Positions 7,718 to 14,804 of a DNA stretch of 18,584 bases are shown in pieces. The DNA is from Rhodospirillaceae bacterium (GTDB taxonomy: Bacteria > Pseudomonadota > Alphaproteobacteria > Micavibrionales > UBA2020), in assembly GCA_003524565.1 (NCBI GenBank), contig DQGU01000240.1, positions 1-18,584 of the forward strand, written 5' to 3'. The translations under genes and the position numbers were made by a program. Numbering within the stretch: position 1 is the stretch's first letter; each line of letters begins with the position of its first letter. Under the pieces are notes generated by a model, which was given only the letters and a program-made list of their open reading frames with translations, did no database searches and was not told where the DNA came from.

Positions 7718-8377
7718 TTATTTTTTGGATAAGTTACTGATTTTAATAACTTTACTGGCCAAATCCGTCATGCTGGGATAGGTTTCGACGTCAAAAGACC
7801 ACTGTTTGGCGGCTTTATCCAGCTCTTCCTGATATTGCATGCCCTTCATAAACAGGCCATAGGACGCGTGGCCGGGGGTGGAGAGGCGGTGCATATAAGA
7901 CAGCAGGTCTTTGAGCGGCGCCAGCGCGCGCGCCGTGAAAACATCTATTTTAGGCAGCTGCACGTCTTCTACGCGGGTATCGTGGATATGTGCGGCGGCT
8001 TTTGTTTCCCGTGAAACTTCACGCAGGAAAGTCGCCTTGCGCACGTCGGATTCAATCAGGTGGACTTCCTTGACCCCCAGAAGCGAGAGCACAAGCCCCG
8101 GAAAACCGGCGCCCGAGCCCATATCGACCAGACGGACGTTAATATCGGGGATATAGCGGAACAGCTGGGCAGAGTCGAAAAAGTGCCGCTCCGCCAGTGC
8201 ATCCAGCGTCGAGGGGCCGACCAGATTGATGGCCTTCTGCCATTTCAGCAGCAGGGTTTCGTATGTGCCCAGCGCCGCCAATGTTTCATGTGAAACACCA
8301 AAGCCGTAGCGCAGGAAAACTTTATCAAGGGTTTCTTCAGGCAACGTCTCGCTCCTCGCGGTCACGGCGTTTGACAT
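7718..8377 (-). CDS. rsmG: 16S rRNA (guanine-N7) methyltransferase RsmG
   Basis: SAM-dependent methyltransferase (219 residues) that makes m7G527 in 16S rRNA, formerly GidB. The SAM-binding motif VDMGSGAGFPG lies at about 84-94, preceded by the family stretch ERHFFDSAQL. The C-terminus is lysine- and serine-rich, as often seen. The ATG at 8377 overlaps the end of mnmG by 41 bases. An alternative TTG at 8344 has AGGAG 7 bases upstream and would shorten the protein to 208 residues with only an 8-base overlap; the ATG lacks a clear ribosome binding site, so the true start is open. Two parS-like palindromes are embedded in this coding sequence, where they constrain codons at about residues 27-32 and 120-125. 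Confidence 0.95.
   Translation of the reverse strand: MSNAVTARSETLPEETLDKVFLRYGFGVSHETLAALGTYETLLLKWQKAINLVGPSTLDALAERHFFDSAQLFRYIPDINVRLVDMGSGAGFPGLVLSLLGVKEVHLIESDVRKATFLREVSRETKAAAHIHDTRVEDVQLPKIDVFTARALAPLKDLLSYMHRLSTPGHASYGLFMKGMQYQEELDKAAKQWSFDVETYPSMTDLASKVIKISNLSKK
8003..8018. promoter_or_regulatory. parS-like site 2 (inside rsmG)
   Basis: TGTTTCCCGTGAAACT keeps 14 of the 16 bases of the parS consensus, with changes at positions 7 and 16. It lies inside rsmG, 316 bases from site 1. It is the weakest of the three. Confidence 0.7.
8282..8297. promoter_or_regulatory. parS site 3 (inside rsmG)
   Basis: TGTTTCATGTGAAACA matches 15 of 16 bases of the parS consensus and lies inside the 5' part of rsmG, 279 bases from site 2. 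Its two half-sites TGTTTCA and TGAAACA are perfect. Confidence 0.92.
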
Positions 8378-10214
8378 GACGCAGCAAGGCGACCAGCGCG
8401 GCGGGCGTCACGCCCGGAATGCGCGATGCCGCGCCCAGCGTGTCCGGCGCATGCTGGCGCAGCTTCAGCTGCATTTCATTCGACAGACTGCCCACGCGGC
8501 TGTAGTCGAGATCTTTGGGCAGCTTCAGGTTTTCATCGCGGCGGAAAGCCTGAATATCCGCTTCCTGCCGCTGGATATATCCGGCGTAACGCGCGTCGAT
8601 TTCGACCTGTTCGGCGATATCACGCTCGATATCCGCCAACTCCGGCCAAATGCTGGCCAGATTGTCAAAGCTGATATCCGGATAGCGCATGAGGTCATGG
8701 GCGGAGCGTTTGATGCCGTCCTGATTGACTTTAAACCCGCGGCGCTCCAGCTCCACCGGCAGGGCTTGCAGGCTATGCACCAGCGTGCGTGCCGCTTCGA
8801 GTTTTTGCTGCTTTTCGGCAAAGGCCGCAGCGCGGTCAGCACCCACGCAGCCGATGGAAAGACCCAGCGGCGTCAAACGCTGGTCGGCGTTATCGGCGCG
8901 CAGCAGCAGGCGGTATTCCGCGCGGCTGGTGAACATGCGGTAAGGTTCCGTCACCCCTTGCGTCACAAGGTCGTCAATCATCACGCCCATATAACCGTCC
9001 GCACGGTCGAGGATGAATTCTTCGGCACGGCCAGCTGCAACCAGCGCGGCGTTGATACCGGCCATGAGGCCTTGCGCGCCCGCCTCTTCATATCCGGTAG
9101 TGCCGTTAATTTGCCCCGCCAGAAACAGCCCGGGTGCAGCATTGACTTCCAGCGTGCGTTTTAGCGCGCGCGGGTCAACATAGTCGTATTCAATCGCATA
9201 GCCGGGCTCGATAATCGTGACATTTTCAAGCCCCGGAATAGTGCGGATGAGCGCTTCCTGCACCTCGGCAGGCAGCGATGTCGAAATGCCGTTGGGGTAA
9301 ACCGTATGGTCGTCGAGCCCTTCGGGCTCGAGGAAAATCTGGTGGCGGTCTTTGTCGGCGAAGCGCACGATTTTATCTTCGATAGACGGGCAATAACGCG
9401 GGCCGGAAGATTTGATTTGCCCCGAATACATCGGCGCGACGTGCAGATTGTCGCGAATGACCTGATGCGTCTTTTCGTTGGTATATGTAATATAGCAGCT
9501 GATTTGCGGCACCGTGACTTCTTTTGACATAAAAGAAAACGGCTCCGGCGGCGTATCGCCCGGCTGCTCTTCGCAAACGCTCCAGTTAATCGTGCGGCCA
9601 TCAAGGCGCGCGGGCGTGCCTGTTTTCAAACGGCCAAGCGGCAGGTTCAACTTTTCAAGCGCCAGCGCAAGGCCGACTGACGGCTTTTCGCCGATACGTC
9701 CCGCTTCGTGCTGGTGTGTGCCGCGGTGAATAATCCCGCGCAAAAAAGTGCCGGTCGTTATAACAAGCGCCGCGCAGTCATACTGCGTCCCCGCCGACGA
9801 AATGACACCGCTGATGTTGCCAGCCGCATCGCGCAAAATATCCTCCGCCCCCTCGCCGATTACGGTGAGGTTCGGGTAGTCGAGCAGCAAGGCCTGCATG
9901 GCTTCGCGGTACAGTTTGCGGTCTGCCTGCGCACGGGGCCCGCGCACGGCGGGGCCCTTGCTTGCGTTCAGCATGCGGAACTGGATACCCGCCTTGTCAA
10001 TCACGCGGCCCATCACGCCGTCGAGCGCGTCAATCTCGCGCACCAGATGCCCCTTGCCGAGCCCACCGATGGCCGGATTGCACGACATGGCGCCAATTGT
10101 GTCGATTCGATGCGTCAAAAGCAGGGTTTTCGCGCCCATACGCGCGGATGCCGCCGCCGCTTCACAGCCGGCATGGCCGCCACCCACCACAATAACGTCG
10201 AATTTATTAGACAT
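8337..10214 (-). CDS. mnmG: tRNA uridine-5-carboxymethylaminomethyl synthesis enzyme MnmG
   Basis: FAD-dependent enzyme (625 residues), formerly GidA, that works with MnmE to modify the wobble uridine of several tRNAs. The Rossmann FAD motif is GGGHAG at 11-16. The conserved CNPAIGGLGKGHLVREID block follows near 47-64, and TGTFLRG near 155. The C-terminal helical domain, ending RHVKRRDREERDVA, contacts MnmE and tRNA in the family. ATG 10214 was preferred over an in-frame GTG at 10223 because residues from MSNKFDVIVVGGG give the standard N-terminus and AAGTGA lies just upstream. The stop overlaps rsmG. mnmE, often the upstream neighbour, is absent; instead a divergent gene of unknown function begins at 10398. 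Confidence 0.97.
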   Translation of the reverse strand: MSNKFDVIVVGGGHAGCEAAAASARMGAKTLLLTHRIDTIGAMSCNPAIGGLGKGHLVREIDALDGVMGRVIDKAGIQFRMLNASKGPAVRGPRAQADRKLYREAMQALLLDYPNLTVIGEGAEDILRDAAGNISGVISSAGTQYDCAALVITTGTFLRGIIHRGTHQHEAGRIGEKPSVGLALALEKLNLPLGRLKTGTPARLDGRTINWSVCEEQPGDTPPEPFSFMSKEVTVPQISCYITYTNEKTHQVIRDNLHVAPMYSGQIKSSGPRYCPSIEDKIVRFADKDRHQIFLEPEGLDDHTVYPNGISTSLPAEVQEALIRTIPGLENVTIIEPGYAIEYDYVDPRALKRTLEVNAAPGLFLAGQINGTTGYEEAGAQGLMAGINAALVAAGRAEEFILDRADGYMGVMIDDLVTQGVTEPYRMFTSRAEYRLLLRADNADQRLTPLGLSIGCVGADRAAAFAEKQQKLEAARTLVHSLQALPVELERRGFKVNQDGIKRSAHDLMRYPDISFDNLASIWPELADIERDIAEQVEIDARYAGYIQRQEADIQAFRRDENLKLPKDLDYSRVGSLSNEMQLKLRQHAPDTLGAASRIPGVTPAALVALLRHVKRRDREERDVA

Positions 10215-10231
10215 TTCAATCACTTGATATG

Positions 10232-10237
10232 GTTATA
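10232..10237 (-). promoter_or_regulatory. Possible -10 element for mnmG
   Basis: On the minus strand TATAAC matches five of six bases of the -10 box and lies 18-23 bases before the mnmG start. The best -35 candidate with a 16-bp spacer is TTACCG at 10254-10259, which is weak. A dyad directly upstream (10238-10265) would cover the spacer and -35 region. Confidence 0.35.
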
Positions 10238-10265
10238 ACAATCTTTCGCAAATCGGTAAGATTGT
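10238..10265. repeat. 8-bp dyad in the mnmG divergent promoter region
   Basis: ACAATCTT at 10238-10245 and AAGATTGT at 10258-10265 form a perfect inverted repeat with a 12-base centre. The position, over the likely mnmG promoter and upstream of the divergent gene's promoter, suits an operator. No binding protein can be named. Confidence 0.5.
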
Positions 10266-10302
10266 AAGCCAAACGATTGCTCATAAACCCGCAAAGATGC
10301 GC

Positions 10303-10308
10303 TATACT
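10303..10308 (+). promoter_or_regulatory. -10 element for the orphan gene pair
   Basis: TATACT matches five of six bases of the sigma-70 -10 box on the plus strand. The nearest TTG-type -35, TTGCTC at 10277-10282, has a long 20-bp spacer; with a 17-bp spacer the -35 would be CTCATA, a poor match. A start near 10315 would leave a leader of about 83 bases before the ATG at 10398. Confidence 0.45.
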
Positions 10309-10321
10309 GGGCTTAAGAACC

Positions 10322-10386
10322 AAAAGCTTTGCTTTTAGGGAAAATAGATAGCGGAAATCCGCAAAAAGGACAAGTCCTTCCGAAGG
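10322..10386 (+). promoter_or_regulatory. Hairpin-rich 5' leader
   Basis: Four short self-complementary elements follow each other: AAAAGC/GCTTTT at 10322-10336, GCGG/CCGC at 10351-10362, AAGGAC/GTCCTT at 10366-10379, and CCTTC/GAAGG at 10376-10386. The third and fourth share the CCTT strand, so they are mutually exclusive. GAAGG at 10382-10386 is the ribosome binding site of the gene at 10398; the fourth hairpin would hide it and the third would free it. That is the geometry of a translational switch, but the stems are short and the idea is inference. Confidence 0.4.
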
Positions 10387-10397
10387 GGCTTTATACC

Positions 10398-10811
10398 ATG
10401 GCAGAGATGCAGGAAAAAGAGCCGCAGACAATATCGCCGCTTGCCGCCCTCGGCGGGAAGCTCGGCAGCAGCTTTGCCGCCGCATCCGATGTCGCGCGCC
10501 TGCACCGCCAAATCATCGACAGCCAGAATGACGCCGCCCGCCCTGCCGCGGGCGCCGCGCTGACCGCGTTTTACGCGGCCGCCGAAAAACTGAAATCCCG
10601 CGAAGCCGAATTCGCACAGCGCAGCCGCGCGCCCGAAACGGCCGATGCCGCGCCCGACCTTAAAATCAACCTCCGCAGCCCCGAACACTTCGCCGCGCTG
10701 CGCGCCTTCAAGGGCGCCGGCGCCGACATCGTCGCCCTCGACCCCGCCCTCGGCGGTGCGCTCGTAAAAGCCGTCGAAAAAACCATCGCGCCGCAAACGC
10801 GGACGATTTGA
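10398..10811 (+). CDS. Hypothetical protein, alanine-rich, 137 residues
   Basis: I do not recognise this protein. It has no signal peptide or membrane segment and is very rich in alanine. Residues about 30-75 look helical, with heptad-like charged spacing (DVARLHRQIIDSQND, then AAEKLKSREAEF), so a short coiled coil is possible. After a Pro/Ala linker (78-88) comes a compact C-terminal part with KINLRSPEHFAALRAF and a Gly/Ala-rich end. The ATG at 10398 was chosen because GAAGG lies about 11 bases upstream and the putative leader ends there; the frame is open back to 10329. The stop overlaps the start of the next gene by one base (TGATG), so the two are very likely translated together. Codon use matches the GC-rich neighbours, supporting a real gene. 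Confidence 0.7.
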   Translation: MAEMQEKEPQTISPLAALGGKLGSSFAAASDVARLHRQIIDSQNDAARPAAGAALTAFYAAAEKLKSREAEFAQRSRAPETADAAPDLKINLRSPEHFAALRAFKGAGADIVALDPALGGALVKAVEKTIAPQTRTI

Positions 10812-11470
10812 TGCACAGACAGCCCTTTTATATGGCGGCATCCCCTCTCACCGTCATAGCGCTCGTTTTTATTCTGCTTTTCTTTCCCGCCACCGCCGCA
10901 CATGCTGGCTGCAACTTGGCCTCCAACGGAGCATACAGCCTCTTTAAGAGCGTGCTTTGTTTCTTCATTGTTTGGTATGTGGTTAGCTGTGCTCAAAGCT
11001 TCATGAAAACAAGAAGCCTCACAACAAAAGATTCAAATGCATCTCTTTCTAGGTTTCACTTTTTTGCCGCAACCGCTGTTCTGGCTGCAAGCTTCTTGCC
11101 TTCCTTTTTTCCACTCGCCCATTTGCTTGACGGACATTATCCCAAAGGCTGGCCTGACTACAGCCGCGCGCACGACCAGAAAGAGTTTGAAAACCGGCTT
11201 GCGCTCGACTTCGCGGCACTCACTTCTTTACTAGCTATCGCCTTCTTGTTTAAAAAAAGGCGCGCGCTCACCATAAAAACCGCCGCCTATGTGCCTCTGG
11301 CATTTCTCTTTACATTTTCTCTTTATGGGGGACACACGGCTTTTTTCATTAAAAGAGCCTACTACGCTCTCAATATGCCCTGCTGCCAGATACAAACTGG
11401 CCTGCTCACGCACACTGGTGGCTGTCCCCCGAGCCTTTACAGCTTTAAACTTTGCCGTAAGTGCACCTAA
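10811..11470 (+). CDS. Hypothetical multi-pass membrane protein
   Basis: A 219-residue protein I do not recognise. Hydrophobic segments at about 11-32, 45-60, 84-106, 131-147 and 157-174 suggest five inner-membrane helices, or four if the first is a signal peptide cleaved after AHA at 32. A charged loop (107-130) separates the third and fourth. The C-terminus after 185 is cysteine-rich (Cys191, 192, 205, 215, 218), unusual for a membrane protein tail and suggestive of a metal or disulfide site. The ATG overlaps the stop of the preceding gene. The middle of the gene is visibly more AT-rich than its neighbours, with runs such as AACAAGAAGCC and AACAAAAGATTC, which hints at recent acquisition or relaxed selection. 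It converges on the adenosine deaminase gene with a 35-base gap and no obvious terminator. Confidence 0.7.
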   Translation: MHRQPFYMAASPLTVIALVFILLFFPATAAHAGCNLASNGAYSLFKSVLCFFIVWYVVSCAQSFMKTRSLTTKDSNASLSRFHFFAATAVLAASFLPSFFPLAHLLDGHYPKGWPDYSRAHDQKEFENRLALDFAALTSLLAIAFLFKKRRALTIKTAAYVPLAFLFTFSLYGGHTAFFIKRAYYALNMPCCQIQTGLLTHTGGCPPSLYSFKLCRKCT

Positions 11471-11505
11471 GACCCGTAAATAGAGAAACGGATGTTGCCC
11501 AGGCC

Positions 11506-12519
11506 TCAAGCCCGATAACCATGAATACGCTGTAAAAGCTTCGCCCGCGTCTGTTCATCACAGAAGGCTTCTTCGATTGCATTGCGGCTGATTTGCAAAA
11601 GCTCGGCTACTGTAAACCCAAAATGCTCGTGCGCTATCTGGTATTCGCGGCCGATAGATGTGCCGAAGAATGTCGGGTCATCGCTGCCGAGCGTGACTTT
11701 CAACCCCGCATCAAAAAACTTGCGCAGCGGATGCGATGCGTAATTCGGATAGACTTTCAGGCAAAGATTGCTGGAGACGCAGACCTCCGGCACCGCATTA
11801 ATCTTCAGCTGCTCCTGCATCAGTGCGGCGTCTTCAATCGCGCGCACCATGTGGCCGAAACGGCGTACGCCCAGAAGCTCCCGCGCGGCGCGGATGCTCT
11901 CCGCCCCTGCCGCTTCGCCTGCATGGGCGTTGCGGTACGGCAGCGCGGCGATGTCATACGCGGCCTTGAAATCCGCCACGCTATGCGCATTTTCATCCCC
12001 CGCCATGCCAAAGGCCGTGACCAGCGGATGCGGATTGTCGCGCGTGATTTCGGCGACGTGAATGGCGGCCGCGGGGCCGTAATGGCGCACGCAGGTCGCG
12101 ATAAAACGCGCCTCGATACCCGTTTCGGCTTTGGCACGCTCATACCCTGCGGTAATCGCGGCCATCATTTCGGCGTAGCTCAATCCCGCCATGGCGCCAT
12201 GTTCGGCGGAAATAATCGGCTCCGCATAGATACAGCCCTCGGCCGCGCTGCGGGCGAAGTAGTCATAGGTGACGGCTTCGAAATCTTCCACCCCGCGCAT
12301 CACGGACGTTGCCTTGTCGTAGGCTTCGACGAAGCCTTTCAGCGCGCCTGCCGCCGTGCCGTCATCCGGCCAATGGAAATTTTCACCGCTGGCGTCGAAC
12401 AGCCCCGCCGGTATTTCAATCCCGTTTTTATCCGCCAGCTTGCGCACCATCGCGGGCGTGATGGAGCCTTCGAGGTGAATGTGCAAATCAACCTTCGGCA
12501 GTTTTGAAATATCGTTCAT
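11506..12519 (-). CDS. add: Adenosine deaminase family protein
   Basis: Zinc-dependent amidohydrolase (337 residues) of the adenosine/adenine deaminase family, acting in purine salvage by removing the 6-amino group. Zinc ligands are visible as HIH at 13-15, His199 and an aspartate in GSDDP (280-281). HAGE at 199-202 carries the catalytic glutamate, and His223 in RFGHMV matches the family's RxGH motif. The stretch CVSSNLCLKVYP replaces the CPxSN motif, keeping the serine and asparagine. Whether adenosine or adenine is preferred cannot be told from sequence. ATG 12519 was chosen because the HxH motif should start near residue 13; the open frame upstream overlaps the thiolase. It begins 5 bases after the thiolase stop, so the two genes probably share a transcript although no pathway links them directly. 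Confidence 0.9.
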   Translation of the reverse strand: MNDISKLPKVDLHIHLEGSITPAMVRKLADKNGIEIPAGLFDASGENFHWPDDGTAAGALKGFVEAYDKATSVMRGVEDFEAVTYDYFARSAAEGCIYAEPIISAEHGAMAGLSYAEMMAAITAGYERAKAETGIEARFIATCVRHYGPAAAIHVAEITRDNPHPLVTAFGMAGDENAHSVADFKAAYDIAALPYRNAHAGEAAGAESIRAARELLGVRRFGHMVRAIEDAALMQEQLKINAVPEVCVSSNLCLKVYPNYASHPLRKFFDAGLKVTLGSDDPTFFGTSIGREYQIAHEHFGFTVAELLQISRNAIEEAFCDEQTRAKLLQRIHGYRA

Positions 12520-12524
12520 GCCTA

Positions 12525-13667
12525 TCAGACCGCTTCCAGAATGGTCGCAATCCCCTGGCCGCCGCCGATGCACATGGTCGCCAGCGCGAGTTTTTTACCC
12601 TCGCGTTTCAAAAGGCTGGCCGCCTTGCCCGTGATACGCCCGCCCGATGCGCCGAGCGGGTGACCCAGCGCAATCGCGCCGCCATCCAGATTCACGCGCG
12701 ATTCATCCGCGCCCAGTTCCTGCAGCACAGACAGCGCCTGCGCGGCGAAAGCTTCGTTGAGCTCGATAATATCAATATCTTCGATGCTCAAGCCCGCACG
12801 CTTCAGCGCCTTGCGCGACGCATCAACAGGGCCGATGCCCATGATTTCGGGCGCGCAGCCGGAAACCGCCATGCTGCGCACGCGCGCCATGATATGAAGC
12901 CCGTTTGCCTTGGCGAATTCTTCGGTCGTAATCAATGTGGCCACCGCACCGTCTGTCAGCGGCGATGATGTGCCCGCGGTCACGCTGCCCTCCGCATCGA
13001 ATGCGGGTTTAAGCCCTGCAAGCGCGTCCAGCGTTGTATCCGCACGGATGCAGCCGTCTTCGCTGACAACGCTGCCGTCTGGGGCGGTGACCGGTGTGAT
13101 TTCATCCTGCAGCTTGCCTGCGGCGCGCGCGGCGGCGGCTTTTTGCTGCGACGATACGGCGAAGGCTTCCTGACGCTGGCGGCTGATGGAATATTTGCGC
13201 GCCAGATTTTCCGCCGTCTCCCCCATGCCGATATAGGCTTGCGGGAATGTCTCGGCCAGCGCTGGGTTCGGCAGCGGGTTGAAACCGCCCATCGGAATGC
13301 GCGACATGCTTTCGACGCCGCCGCAAATAAACGCATGACCTGCGCCCATTTGTATAGCCCCTGCCGCCATGTGAATGGACTGCATGGACGAGCCGCAGAA
13401 ACGGTTGACTGTCGTGCCGGCCACTGTCAGCGGCAGCTCCGCGATATTCGCAACGATGCGCGCGACGTTAAAACCCTGCTCGCCTTCCGGGAAAGCGCAG
13501 CCGAGGATAAGGTCTTCAATCTCCCGCGCATTCACGCCGGTTTTTTGAACCAGCGCACGCACGGCGATGGCCGCCATGTCGTCAGGCCGAACGCCTGCGA
13601 GGTCGCCCTTGCCGGCGAAGTGAAACGGCGTGCGGACATATCCGGCGATAACCACGTTGTGCTGCAT
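12525..13667 (-). CDS. Thiolase (acetyl-CoA C-acyltransferase)
   Basis: Thiolase family enzyme (380 residues) that cleaves 3-ketoacyl-CoA or condenses two acyl-CoA units. The nucleophile is Cys91 in NRFCGSSMQ. His336 in GHPLGASGGR and Cys366 in CIGGGQG complete the active site. NEAFAAQAL in the last third is the usual thiolase signature. The N-terminal RTPF block and overall pattern look more like degradative FadA-type 3-ketoacyl-CoA thiolases than biosynthetic PhaA enzymes, but the chain-length preference cannot be read from sequence. No fadB-type partner is in the window. The start has an ACGGGG element just upstream and a plausible promoter at 13702-13730. The adenosine deaminase gene follows after 5 bases. 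It is divergent from prmA. Confidence 0.93.
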   Translation of the reverse strand: MQHNVVIAGYVRTPFHFAGKGDLAGVRPDDMAAIAVRALVQKTGVNAREIEDLILGCAFPEGEQGFNVARIVANIAELPLTVAGTTVNRFCGSSMQSIHMAAGAIQMGAGHAFICGGVESMSRIPMGGFNPLPNPALAETFPQAYIGMGETAENLARKYSISRQRQEAFAVSSQQKAAAARAAGKLQDEITPVTAPDGSVVSEDGCIRADTTLDALAGLKPAFDAEGSVTAGTSSPLTDGAVATLITTEEFAKANGLHIMARVRSMAVSGCAPEIMGIGPVDASRKALKRAGLSIEDIDIIELNEAFAAQALSVLQELGADESRVNLDGGAIALGHPLGASGGRITGKAASLLKREGKKLALATMCIGGGQGIATILEAV

Positions 13668-13701
13668 AAAAACCCCGTTAAATCAGATACATTGTATGAA
13701 T

Positions 13702-13730
13702 AATATGATAGACAAAGCCGCCAATATCAA
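13702..13730 (-). promoter_or_regulatory. Likely promoter of the thiolase-deaminase operon
   Basis: On the minus strand TTGATA (at 13725-13730) and CATATT (at 13702-13707) are separated by 17 bp, matching five and four of six sigma-70 consensus bases. The predicted start is about 28 bases before the thiolase ATG. A weaker plus-strand pair, TTAAAT 13678-13683 and TAATAT 13701-13706, would overlap it and could serve prmA. Confidence 0.4.
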
Positions 13731-13782
13731 GAATGATTGCCGCAAGATAATCCCGCACGGGAAAAACGCCGAGGAAACGCGC

Positions 13783-14730
13783 ATGTCCAGCCACCCGCTT
13801 ATCGACTACGACAACATCATTCCGCACCTGCTTTACAAAGTCAGTTTTGATTTTGGACAAAAAGTGACAGGCGATGTGGCCGAAAAAATCGGCGCGGCGC
13901 TCGAAGAACTCGGTCTTTCCGTATTCCTTCGCAACGAAGAGGCGGCCGACGGTGACCGCTGGACGGTTTCCCTCACAACCTACGGGGAGCCCGACCTTGC
14001 GATGATAAAGGCGCAGGTCGATATGGCCGCCGCCGAAGGCGGGTTCGAAGACATCACCGCAGGCCTCGCGCTCAGCGCCGAAAAATTGCCGGAAAAAGAC
14101 TGGCTGCGCCATGTGCATGACAATTTCCCCCCTGTGACAGCGGGGCGGTTTTTTGTTTACGGTTCCCACTACACGGGCGAAAAACCCGCAGGTCTGGTAC
14201 CGCTTTGCATCGATGCTGCAACGGCTTTCGGCAGCGGGGAGCATGAAACCACCAAGGGCTGCCTGATGGCGCTTGACCGCCTTTCGGCAAACCACACCTT
14301 CAGAAACGGCCTCGATATGGGCTGCGGCAGCGGGATTCTGGCGATTGGCATGGTCAAAATCTGGCCGGATATACGCGCAACCGCCGTAGATATCGACCCT
14401 GAATCCATCGTCGTGACCGAACGCCATGCCGCCATGAACGGCGCGGCGGATTTGATTTCCATGCAGGCAGGCGATGGCTACGCCGCCCCCATGGCGCGCG
14501 CGCACGCGCCTTATGACCTGATTGCCGCCAATATCCTTGCGCAGCCGCTGATTGACATGGCGGGCGATCTGAACGCCGTTTTGTTGCCGGGCGGCTTTGC
14601 CGTTCTCTCCGGCCTGCTGGCCCGTCAGGAAGCAGATGTGACCGCCGCCCATACCGCCCTTGGCCTTAAGCTGGTCGATAAAATCGAGCTTGGCGAGTGG
14701 CGCGCACTGGTCTTGCAAAAACCCGCATAA
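13783..14730 (+). CDS. prmA: Ribosomal protein L11 methyltransferase
   Basis: SAM-dependent methyltransferase (315 residues) that trimethylates lysines and the N-terminus of ribosomal protein L11. The N-terminal substrate-recognition domain covers about 1-115. The family signature AFGSGEHETT lies at 148-157, the SAM-binding loop GLDMGCGSG at 176-184, and ANILAQPL at 249-256 is the catalytic-region motif normally read NILA. The ATG at 13783 was chosen because GAGGA lies 7 bases upstream. Upstream in-frame ATGs at 13696 and 13705 have no ribosome binding site and would add an unlikely basic extension overlapping the promoter region. Genes around it are not functionally linked. The downstream Sel1-repeat gene has its own strong promoter beginning 12 bases after the prmA stop. 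Confidence 0.94.
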   Translation: MSSHPLIDYDNIIPHLLYKVSFDFGQKVTGDVAEKIGAALEELGLSVFLRNEEAADGDRWTVSLTTYGEPDLAMIKAQVDMAAAEGGFEDITAGLALSAEKLPEKDWLRHVHDNFPPVTAGRFFVYGSHYTGEKPAGLVPLCIDAATAFGSGEHETTKGCLMALDRLSANHTFRNGLDMGCGSGILAIGMVKIWPDIRATAVDIDPESIVVTERHAAMNGAADLISMQAGDGYAAPMARAHAPYDLIAANILAQPLIDMAGDLNAVLLPGGFAVLSGLLARQEADVTAAHTALGLKLVDKIELGEWRALVLQKPA

Positions 14731-14742
14731 GCTGCGGCCATT

Positions 14743-14770
14743 TTGTTTTTTTCACAAAAAGGCCTATAAT
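14743..14770 (+). promoter_or_regulatory. Promoter of the Sel1-repeat gene
   Basis: TTGTTT at 14743-14748 and a perfect TATAAT at 14765-14770 are separated by 16 bp, immediately after prmA. The start would fall about 28 bases before the ATG at 14805. Confidence 0.65.
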
Positions 14771-14788
14771 TAAACCAGCGATTAAACC
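14769..14788 (+). repeat. ATTAAACC direct repeat at the promoter
   Basis: ATTAAACC occurs at 14769-14776 and 14781-14788, a 12-base period that would put both copies on one helix face only approximately. The first copy overlaps the -10 box. It resembles a CtrA-type box, but the two TTAA are 8 rather than 7 bases apart. Confidence 0.5.
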
Positions 14789-14804
14789 CAAGGATTATTC
14801 CGTC

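Noticed and set aside
10216..10330. AT-rich region near mnmG as a possible replication origin
   Set aside because: No TTATCCACA-like DnaA boxes and no repeats typical of an origin; an ordinary divergent promoter region explains it.
13696..13782. N-terminal extension of PrmA from ATG 13696
   Set aside because: No ribosome binding site, and the extra residues are not part of the family; ATG 13783 has GAGGA at the right distance.
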